From SAR324 cluster bacterium (GTDB taxonomy: Bacteria; SAR324; XYD2-FULL-50-16): a DNA stretch of 5,891 nt. Below the pieces are notes generated by a model, which ran no database searches, was not told the origin of the DNA, and was given only the letters and a program-made list of their open reading frames with translations. Position 1 is the stretch's first letter; each line of letters starts with the position of its first letter. The stretch lies in contig NVSR01000102.1 in assembly GCA_002401295.1 (NCBI GenBank), forward strand, positions 613 through 6,503, given 5' to 3'. Of this stretch, positions 1 through 4,692 are shown piece after piece. A program made the position numbers and the translations under genes.

Positions 1-948
1 GGGAAATTAAATCGTTATACCAAGGAGAATGGCGGTGCAGGAGATCTGCTTTTCAATGGAAGAAAAGTAACCAACAAAATGGAATTTGAGACTCGGTTTG
101 GTGCTCATGGTTTTCGATTTACACTGGCTCCAACAGCTAAAGATACCTGTAGTCTTGAAGATGAAGCTCGTTACTATAAACACAGTTCAACCGGATGGTG
201 GGAACTGGGTGATAGTGATGATGGTAAATCTCGCATGGTAGCCGAGGTGAACTCGAAGAAGTCTGATGCTAAACATAGCCAACCGGTGTACGATGCCATT
301 GCTTCATGGCAAATTTACCACTTTCATGACACTGGTTCTACAGCAGGTATGCGCCATTCAGAAATAGTACAGTATGACAAATCATTGAACACTGACGCCT
401 CTAATATCGGTCCATTTTTACTGAAACTCAAAGAAAAACATCCTAGGGAATACAAAGAGATCCTGAATGCAGTTCGCATGGTAACCCCCTTTTTTGATGA
501 CTTTATCCTTGAACCTCGTGAAAGTGGTTCAAAAGAAGCGGTGAATATAAGTTGGAAACAAAAAGATTCGGATTATCCCATGCAGCCCTACCATCTTTCT
601 GATGGTTCTATTCGTTTCATATGTCTTGCAACGGCTTTGCTTCAGCCAAATCCACCGTCAGCCATTATTATTGATGAACCCGAACTGGGCCTGCACCCAG
701 CAGCTATTGTCATTCTGGCTGAACTCATTCAAGTAGCATCTAATAAGACACAGGTGATTATCGCCACTCAATCACCTGCCCTGGTAGATCAGTTTGCCAT
801 GGAGAATATCCTTGTTGTGAATCGGGAGGAAGGCGCATCTACCTTCAAAAGGTTAAAGGAGGAAGATTTCTCAGAGTGGTTAAAAAACTACTCTATCGGT
901 GAGCTCTGGACCAAAAATGTGATTGTTGGAGGGCCTGTCTATGAGTAA
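1..948 (+). CDS. AAA (ABC-class) ATPase, C-terminal part; 5' end outside window
   Basis: The reading frame is open from base 1, so this is the last 315 residues of a longer protein; the ATG at 79 is internal, not the start. Visible motifs (residues counted from base 1): an ABC-type signature LSDGS at 199-203, a Walker B IIIDEPELGLHP with its Asp at 225 followed by Glu, and a switch region ATQSPALVD near 255-263 in which Gln replaces the usual His. Walker A must lie upstream of the window. This is the arrangement of RecF/SMC-like predicted ATPases (AAA_21 type), often paired with a TOPRIM-like protein in anti-phage or abortive-infection loci. Such ATPases are thought to dimerise and control a nuclease partner. 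The stop codon overlaps the start of the next frame by 8 bases, the usual sign of translational coupling. Because that partner is broken, this ATPase is probably orphaned. The family is confident; the defence role is inferred. Confidence 0.85.
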   Translation, partial: GKLNRYTKENGGAGDLLFNGRKVTNKMEFETRFGAHGFRFTLAPTAKDTCSLEDEARYYKHSSTGWWELGDSDDGKSRMVAEVNSKKSDAKHSQPVYDAIASWQIYHFHDTGSTAGMRHSEIVQYDKSLNTDASNIGPFLLKLKEKHPREYKEILNAVRMVTPFFDDFILEPRESGSKEAVNISWKQKDSDYPMQPYHLSDGSIRFICLATALLQPNPPSAIIIDEPELGLHPAAIVILAELIQVASNKTQVIIATQSPALVDQFAMENILVVNREEGASTFKRLKEEDFSEWLKNYSIGELWTKNVIVGGPVYE

Positions 949-1057
949 CTACATCGAGATTATGGTTATTGTTGAAGGTAAGACTGAAGAAATATTCATC
1001 AACGTATAAAGAACTCAGAGAATATTCCTAGCTGGTAAAGTTATTGTAGTTGCGTAG
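941..1057 (+). pseudogene. TOPRIM-like DUF4276 family protein, degraded N-terminal relic
   Basis: An ATG at 941 overlaps the ATPase stop (ATGAGTAA). It reads MSNYIEIMVIVEGKTEEIF and then hits TAA at 1007-1009 after only 22 residues. The stretch VIVEGKTEEIF is the hallmark N-terminus of DUF4276/TOPRIM-like proteins, whose first acidic residue (Glu in VEG) belongs to the metal site; intact members are roughly 190-230 residues. Past the stop, the next frame reads YKELREYS (from 1005) and the original frame reads LAGKVIVVA up to TAG at 1055-1057. This is what the following helix and strand would look like after a frameshift. Weaker echoes (SYDALKKL near 1074-1098, then an SPPKKR segment near 1138-1155) hint that decayed sequence continues to about 1170, but these could be chance. 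In related loci this protein is the nuclease-like effector of the ATPase upstream, so the system is probably inactive. Confidence 0.7.
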
Positions 1058-1190
1058 AGTAAAGATTCCCTATTCTTATGACGCCTTAAAGAAGCTAAAT
1101 TCCCCATTAATACTTTCAGTCAGGATATTGAAAACAGCCCTCCAAAAAAAAGATACGCATGTTCTCTTTTTTCTTGAAAGGCTTTGTCTC

Positions 1191-1197
1191 AAGGAGG
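1191..1197 (+). promoter_or_regulatory. Strong Shine-Dalgarno sequence with no usable start codon
   Basis: AAGGAGG matches the anti-Shine-Dalgarno almost perfectly, but the next bases (TAAAGTAGAGAC) offer no ATG, GTG or TTG at a working distance. It lies in the loop of a short inverted repeat (GTCTC 1186-1190, GAGAC 1205-1209). It may be a leftover ribosome site of a lost gene or plain chance. The Rpn start at 1247 is about 50 bases away and has its own weaker site (AGAGG, 1235-1239). Confidence 0.3.
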
Positions 1198-1246
1198 TAA
1201 AGTAGAGACAATTCTTTTCTAAAGAACTCTGAACAGAGGTCCTACG

Positions 1247-2284
1247 ATGGCTGCAGTAATTCACAATCCGCATGACAAACTTTTCAAGGAAACCTTTTCC
1301 AGAAAGGATGTCGCCCAAGCCTTCTTCCAAGCTTATTTACCGGAGAAAGTGGTGGAGCTGATTGATTGGCCCACATTAGAACTGACCACCTCCAGTTTTG
1401 TGGATGATACTCTCCGTGAGCACGAATCCGATCTGATCTACCAAGTTAAATTAGCGGGAGCTTTGGCTCAAATTCATATGCTTTTTGAACATCAGAGCAC
1501 GCCGGTTCGCATCATGCCCTTTCGGTTGAGCAAATATGGGCATCGCTCCTGGGACTTACGATTGAAGGATGATCCGAAAGCCAAATTACCGCTGATCCTG
1601 CCTATTGTATTGTATCAAGGCAAAGATCCCTGGAATTGTGCTGTTACTTTGGGAGAGTTGATTGATCTTCCAGAGGCTCTTTTTCCTGTTTTCAAAGAGT
1701 TCATTCCAGATTTCAGGATGGTTCTGATTGACTTGACACAGTTGGACCAAAACAAAATCCAAGGCACACTTTATGGCCAGATCGTCCTACACTTGATGAA
1801 AGCCGTGCAAATGAATACACTGGCGGAAACGATCCGATATATTGCCCCCTTGTTCAATCAATGGCTCAATGCGGACACATTGGGACTGTTTCAGACCTTA
1901 TTAATATACAGTTGCCAAACATCAAATTTAGAGCCGGAACGCATCAAAGAAGTTCTGATTGAAACGGTTAACCCACAAGCAGGAGAGATGATGATCACTA
2001 CAGCTCAACGTCTTTTTCAAGAAGGCGAATTAAAAGGTGAACTGATCGGTCTGAAGAAAGGTCGTACAGAAGGTCGCACAGAAGGCGAACTGATTGGCTT
2101 GAAGAGAGGTATGATCCAACTGATTCAAAAGATGTTCATCAAAAAATTCAAGCAATCCCCTTCCATTAATTTGATGAACCTGAGTGTGGAGCAATTGGAC
2201 TCCATCTCCGATAGGCTGCTGACCTGTGATAAGATGGAAGACGTACTTAAAGGAATTGTTTCTGACTCATCCTCAAAAACCTAA
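1247..2284 (+). CDS. Rpn family recombination-promoting nuclease / putative transposase (Transposase_31, YhgA-like)
   Basis: A 345-residue protein, full length for the family. The N-terminus HDKLFKETF (residues 9-17) is the family's opening signature. The PD-(D/E)XK core follows: HESDLIYQV with the expected metal-binding Asp62, then MLFEHQS with Glu81 and Gln83 (the ExQ form of ExK). A conserved RLSKYGHRSWD-type segment and a hydrophobic strand (LPLILPIVLYQGKDPW) complete the catalytic domain. The tail from about residue 249 is a separate helical region with GELIGLKKGRTEG-type repeats. Known Rpn proteins are DNA endonucleases that stimulate RecA-independent recombination and are toxic; several E. 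coli members act against phage. The start at 1247 is preceded by AGAGG with 7-base spacing. The gene follows a broken ATPase/TOPRIM pair, suggesting a defence island. Its stop codon overlaps the stop of an opposing MCP relic. An internal start is annotated separately. Confidence 0.9.
   Translation: MAAVIHNPHDKLFKETFSRKDVAQAFFQAYLPEKVVELIDWPTLELTTSSFVDDTLREHESDLIYQVKLAGALAQIHMLFEHQSTPVRIMPFRLSKYGHRSWDLRLKDDPKAKLPLILPIVLYQGKDPWNCAVTLGELIDLPEALFPVFKEFIPDFRMVLIDLTQLDQNKIQGTLYGQIVLHLMKAVQMNTLAETIRYIAPLFNQWLNADTLGLFQTLLIYSCQTSNLEPERIKEVLIETVNPQAGEMMITTAQRLFQEGELKGELIGLKKGRTEGRTEGELIGLKRGMIQLIQKMFIKKFKQSPSINLMNLSVEQLDSISDRLLTCDKMEDVLKGIVSDSSSKT
1981..1993 (+). promoter_or_regulatory. Internal ribosome binding site within rpn, deciding a second in-frame start
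   Basis: AGGAG at 1981-1985 is followed after 5 bases by an in-frame ATG at 1991 (another in-frame ATG is at 1988). This site is a better match to the anti-Shine-Dalgarno than the AGAGG in front of the full-length start. The site and the start fall at the boundary between the nuclease domain and the C-terminal helical tail. Confidence 0.5.
1991..2284 (+). CDS. Candidate intragenic small product RpnS (C-terminal domain of Rpn made from an internal start)
   Basis: Initiation at ATG 1991 (or 1988) would give 97 (or 98) residues in the same frame as rpn, without any of the PD-(D/E)XK catalytic residues. The product opens MITTAQRLFQEGELKG, continues through the GELIGLK(K/R)-type repeats, and ends with an amphipathic helical segment (about MIQKMFIKKF onward) that looks able to oligomerise. 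In E. coli, Rpn toxins have been reported to encode just such short C-terminal proteins, made from internal starts, that bind the full-length toxin and neutralise it. Seen directly: the Shine-Dalgarno, the spacing, the frame and the domain boundary. Inferred: translation and antitoxin activity. Alternatively, a GGAGAG sequence preceding Met-Met codons is simply a chance outcome of Gly-Glu-Met-Met coding. Confidence 0.5.
   Translation: MITTAQRLFQEGELKGELIGLKKGRTEGRTEGELIGLKRGMIQLIQKMFIKKFKQSPSINLMNLSVEQLDSISDRLLTCDKMEDVLKGIVSDSSSKT
2036..2107 (+). repeat. Imperfect 24-bp direct repeat flanking a 12-bp tandem repeat inside rpn
   Basis: Bases 2036-2059 and 2084-2107 are 24-bp near-copies encoding GELIGLKK and GELIGLKR. 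Between them lie two 12-bp units (2060-2071 and 2072-2083) differing at one base, each encoding GRTE. All units are multiples of three, so slippage or recombination would lengthen or shorten the tail without breaking the frame. Gly- and charge-rich repeat tails of this kind recur in Rpn proteins. Confidence 0.8.
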
Positions 2285-2540
2285 GAAAAAAAGCTGATGT
2301 CACTCCTACTGTCATCGGCGATTTTAGCCAGTTGCATGGAGGTTTCCGAGATCTGTTTGGTTGTCGAGGATAATTCATTGGTTGAGGAAGAAGTCTCCTG
2401 GCTGGCTTCTAAAACATGAATCAATACGTTCTGAGACCTCACTTCCTCTGCTACAACCGCAAACCCTTTACCCGAGTCTCCTGCTTTGGCGGTTCCCTGG
2501 ACGCATGAATTCCGATCAGCAACACTGAAGAGTATCCAAA
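2281..2540 (-). pseudogene. Methyl-accepting chemotaxis protein signalling-domain relic
   Basis: On the minus strand, bases 2490 down to 2281 read AKAGDSGKGFAVVAEEVR followed by a Ser/Thr-rich heptad-like helix (LEASQETSSSTNEL, then SETSMQLAKIADDS) and TAG. GKGFAVVAEEVR is the invariant hairpin tip of the MCP cytoplasmic domain that contacts CheA and CheW. Just upstream, in another frame, 2522-2493 read LLIGIHASRE, matching the preceding conserved LL-x-INASIEAA. Restoring one lost base near 2492 rejoins the two as HASxEAAKAGDSGKGF. The N-terminal sensor, membrane segments and most of the methylation helices are absent, and the sequence after EEVR seems to skip part of the returning helix, suggesting an internal deletion. 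The stop overlaps the rpn stop on the other strand. The identity is clear; the gene cannot be functional. Confidence 0.8.
2293..2324 (+). terminator. Possible weak rho-independent terminator after rpn
   Basis: GCTGATG (2293-2299) can pair with CATCGGC (2313-2319) including one G-U pair, and an inner CA/TG pair is possible across a T-T mismatch. A short run of four T follows at 2322-2325 after GA. The T-run is poor and the same bases are the 3' end of the opposing MCP relic, so this may be incidental. Confidence 0.25.
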
Positions 2541-2566
2541 AGGAGTTGAATACTAATTATAGATTT

Positions 2567-3376
2567 TTAGCATTTTCTTAATTCGGTGAGAAATATTTCT
2601 ACCTCCTGTAGTGTGATACCGCCCTCCCCACAGAGGCCCAGCATGTGTTCTCGCAATGACTTGTGAACTAATAGCTGAATTGAGATGATTTTTTTATCAA
2701 TCCACCCCTTTCCATCCAATTGCTTCACTTTAAACTCTCGTGGTTCATAGGTTATTTCCAAGATCTCAAGCTCTGAGATTCGAATCAGTTTGAACACTCG
2801 AAAATCCTGCCTCATGCAGCAATAACCATATAAATACCAGTGCCCCTCCTTCAAAATTAATTGGTAAGGTTCTACCTGCCGACTACTTTTTTTCTGGCCG
2901 GACCCATCATATTCAAAGGACATCAGGCGACTTTCATCCAAAGCCTTTTTGATCCGTTCAAGGTAGGGTTTGAGCTGTTTATTCCCCACCCATGCCTTCA
3001 GATCAATAGTAATTTGGCTAGCCTTCACTTCAATTTCCAAAGCCTTTTCTCGGGGAAGCATGCTTTTTACTTTTTCAAGAGTTCCGGCAACTTCCTTTTG
3101 GGACAAGGCGGTAGAAAGCCCTCCCAATCCAATGAGAAGATTCGAAACTTCCGCAGCAGTGAAAAACTTTTTATCCACTTTAAATTCCGGCATGATGCCA
3201 ATGCCTCCATAGACTCCCGGATAAGTAATGACTGGAATGCCCGCCATGCCCAAAGTATCCACATCACGATAAATAGTTCGGGTAGTTACCTCGAACTTTT
3301 CTGCAAGCTGTGCTGCGCTGATTCTATCGCAGTTCAGCAGCATCATCAGAATGGACATCAAACGATCTATTTTCAA
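2567..3376 (-). CDS. YafY-type transcriptional regulator: N-terminal HTH (HTH_11) plus WYL ligand-sensing domain
   Basis: The TTG at 3376 is chosen as start. It gives the family-typical opening (M)KIDRLMSILMMLL and has AAGG six bases upstream, whereas the ATG at 3427 adds 17 atypical residues, lacks a ribosome site and lies in the palindrome at 3420-3439. The result is 269 residues. The winged helix-turn-helix is at about 20-42 (SAAQLAEKFEVTTRTIYRDV). A middle helical region follows, then the WYL domain with WYLYGYC at 180-186 and the RVFKLIRI element at 193-200. WYL domains bind small ligands or nucleic acids and control the HTH; many members sit in defence or stress loci. The protein ends soon after SLREHMLGL, earlier than the usual 300-320 residues of this family, so the C-terminal subdomain may be truncated against the MCP relic. 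It is divergent from the hydrolase gene, which it probably regulates along with itself. Confidence 0.85.
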   Translation of the reverse strand: MKIDRLMSILMMLLNCDRISAAQLAEKFEVTTRTIYRDVDTLGMAGIPVITYPGVYGGIGIMPEFKVDKKFFTAAEVSNLLIGLGGLSTALSQKEVAGTLEKVKSMLPREKALEIEVKASQITIDLKAWVGNKQLKPYLERIKKALDESRLMSFEYDGSGQKKSSRQVEPYQLILKEGHWYLYGYCCMRQDFRVFKLIRISELEILEITYEPREFKVKQLDGKGWIDKKIISIQLLVHKSLREHMLGLCGEGGITLQEVEIFLTELRKC

Positions 3377-3419
3377 TTCGTTCCTTACTTGAGTTAAATA
3401 TTTTGTACCTATTTTGAAT

Positions 3420-3439
3420 CTTGACATAGGGTTGTCAAG
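3420..3439. promoter_or_regulatory. Perfect inverted repeat, candidate operator between regulator and hydrolase
   Basis: Arms CTTGACA (3420-3426) and TGTCAAG (3433-3439) are exact reverse complements around the 6-base spacer TAGGGT. It lies in the 174-base divergent gap, about 44-63 bases before the regulator's TTG start and about 110 before the hydrolase. Each arm also contains a TTGACA -35-like hexamer on one strand, so binding would block promoter recognition in both directions. No good -10 sits at the right distance on either strand, so its role as a -35 is unproven. Confidence 0.5.
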
Positions 3440-3481
3440 GTTCCTGTGGCAGAATCAATTTTCAAAATATTAAGGATCATT

Positions 3482-3510
3482 TTTTTCGTCAGGCATGCTC
3501 AATCTATAAT
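3482..3510 (+). promoter_or_regulatory. Candidate sigma-70 promoter of the hydrolase gene
   Basis: A perfect TATAAT lies at 3505-3510, with a poor -35 (TTTTTC, 3482-3487) 17 bases upstream. Transcription would begin near 3517, leaving a leader of about 34 bases before the ATG at 3551. This argues against the longer starts at GTG 3446 and ATG 3509. Confidence 0.45.
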
Positions 3511-3550
3511 GAGCGCACTTCAAAAAGCAAAATACTGTGGAGTTCTTATC

Positions 3551-4225
3551 ATGGAAAAATTCAATCACACTTCTGGACAACATCTTGAAATAGACGGCGC
3601 TAAAATCTACTTCGAAGAAATTGGGAATAAAGAGAAACCCCTTCTTTTAATGCTACATGGAGGTTTTGAAGATATAGAAAACCTGAACTCTATCGCCAGC
3701 TATCTTTCCGAGCATTTTCGTATCCTTGGCATTGATGCCCGAGGTCATGGAAGATCAACCTTGGGGGATCATCCATTGACCTACAAACAAATGCAAGCCG
3801 ACGTGGAGGCTATACTGGAGCATCTAAAAATCAGCACTGTAAACATCCTAGGATTCAGTGATGGTGGGACTGTAGCCTATCGCATCGCTGCCAGCAATCG
3901 TGTAAAAGTAAACAAGCTGATCGCAATCGGTACATCATGGAGTCAAAAAGATGATTTTGAGGCCCTCACTCAGTCAATCGTAAGCCTGTGGCTGGACCGT
4001 ACAGAGTCGGGACATCCTGACGAAAGCGTTCGAGATATTACCGCAAATACTTTATTGATCCGGGGGGACAATGATTTTTTGGTTTCCTTGGAAAGCTTAA
4101 TGGAGCTAAAAGGAAAAATTAAAAACTCATCCCTGATGAACGTGCCTTTCGCAGAGCACGTGGTCTATGAGGCACAGCCTCAATTAACTAAAATTGTGAT
4201 CCAACAGTTCTTGGACATTGTTTGA
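3551..4225 (+). CDS. Alpha/beta-fold hydrolase
   Basis: The start at 3551 has GGAG at 3539-3542 with 8-base spacing and sits just behind a TATAAT; it gives 224 residues. After an N-terminal strand pair (EIDGAKIYFEEIG) comes the oxyanion-hole motif LMLHGGFED (HGG at 36-38), then GIDARGHGRST, and the nucleophile elbow GFSDGG with Ser103. The acid is in LLIRGDNDF (Asp175 most likely, Asp173 possible) and the base is His203 in AEHVV. The triad is therefore complete, and a cytoplasmic esterase, lipase-like or related hydrolase activity is expected; the substrate cannot be read from sequence. The stretch between the strand LIAIGTSW and the acid strand is only about 40 residues, shorter than the usual cap. 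This makes the protein about 40 residues shorter than typical relatives, so a minimal lid or an internal deletion is possible. It is divergent from a WYL regulator. Confidence 0.88.
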   Translation: MEKFNHTSGQHLEIDGAKIYFEEIGNKEKPLLLMLHGGFEDIENLNSIASYLSEHFRILGIDARGHGRSTLGDHPLTYKQMQADVEAILEHLKISTVNILGFSDGGTVAYRIAASNRVKVNKLIAIGTSWSQKDDFEALTQSIVSLWLDRTESGHPDESVRDITANTLLIRGDNDFLVSLESLMELKGKIKNSSLMNVPFAEHVVYEAQPQLTKIVIQQFLDIV

Positions 4226-4297
4226 TTTCTTTGAAGGCCAAAAGTCAGCTTTGGGGAGTGGGAGCACATGGAAGGTTTAGCATAATTTTTCAGCTAA

Positions 4298-4349
4298 GAT
4301 GATGGTCACTACAGCTCAACATCTTTTTCAAAAAGGCGAATTAGGATGA
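4298..4349 (+). pseudogene. Relic of a second Rpn gene (start of its C-terminal domain)
   Basis: Bases 4298-4343 match 1987-2032 of the intact rpn at 43 of 46 positions by hand alignment. Translation gives MMVTTAQHLFQKGELG then TGA at 4347-4349, against MMITTAQRLFQEGELKG in the intact gene. Looser similarity, with gaps, may run on to about 4365 through the segment equivalent to GLKKG. Upstream of 4298 I find no clear Rpn similarity, so the relic begins one base before the first Met of the candidate internal start. It is non-functional as a nuclease; a 16-residue peptide would be the only product. Confidence 0.8.
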
Positions 4350-4395
4350 TGGGTTTAAAGGTTATAGCCAAAAGGTCACTTTAAGTCCCGGATGG

Positions 4396-4464
4396 TTATG
4401 GAGAAAAACCTTTCCGGATATATTGAGATGTGACTTCATCATCTTCCACGACTAGTATTTTCAT
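4396..4464 (-). pseudogene. Response-regulator receiver (REC) domain N-terminal relic
   Basis: The minus strand reads MKILVVEDDEVTSQYI followed by RKGFSP and TAA. The ILVVEDDE strand with its paired acidic residues is the start of the CheY-like receiver fold (metal-binding acidic pocket); the phospho-acceptor Asp, which should come about 40 residues later, is absent. There is no Shine-Dalgarno before the ATG, and the preceding in-frame codons read IKPL, as in the linker of a hybrid histidine kinase, so the ATG may be internal to a lost longer gene. An intact receiver domain is about 115-120 residues; 22 remain. Confidence 0.65.
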
Positions 4465-4488
4465 AAGAGGTTTTATTTAGATTTGGGA

Positions 4489-4692
4489 TTAGACTCTTAC
4501 GGTCAATATCAACCAACCATTTCTTTTTTCCTTGGGAACCGACAGTCCATTAAGGATAATTAATGATCGGCTGATATACTCTTTCTTCATCCTGTATTTT
4601 GCGCTATCCCCCTGCCCAAGCCGTCTATTCCTCATTTTTGACCCCATTTTATTTCTGAAATCTTTGAGTAAACGGCTTGCCTTTTGAATCAT
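4489..4692 (-). CDS. Small ORF of unknown function (67 residues), possibly a relic
   Basis: It is very basic at the N-terminus (MIQKASRLLKDFRNKMGSKM) and ends with a beta-strand-like NGWLILTVRV. I do not recognise a family. Its ATG overlaps the stop of the small ORF upstream by ATGA, suggesting coupling. After its TAA the same frame continues, through one more stop, into the receiver-domain relic. One reading is therefore that it is the remains of a histidine kinase whose LTVRV end corresponds to a strand of the ATPase domain. That is speculative; it may equally be non-coding. Confidence 0.25.
   Translation of the reverse strand: MIQKASRLLKDFRNKMGSKMRNRRLGQGDSAKYRMKKEYISRSLIILNGLSVPKEKRNGWLILTVRV

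Noticed and set aside
1076..1330. 84-residue minus-strand ORF
   Set aside because: It overlaps the start of rpn on the other strand, has no family-like motif and spans decayed sequence; best taken as a chance frame.
2531..2554. Inverted repeat AGTATCC/GAATACT considered as a terminator for the regulator
   Set aside because: The stem includes a mismatch or wobble and no T-run follows on the minus strand.
2861..3397. 178-residue plus-strand ORF, a shorter plus-strand frame at 2970-3212, and a 66-residue minus-strand frame at 3067-3267
   Set aside because: All lie on or within the regulator gene, which has clear HTH and WYL motifs; their translations look like shadow frames.
3446..3550. Longer hydrolase start at GTG 3446 (35 extra residues) or ATG 3509
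   Set aside because: The extra residues do not resemble the fold, the TATAAT at 3505-3510 would lie inside the coding region, and ATG 3551 has its own Shine-Dalgarno.
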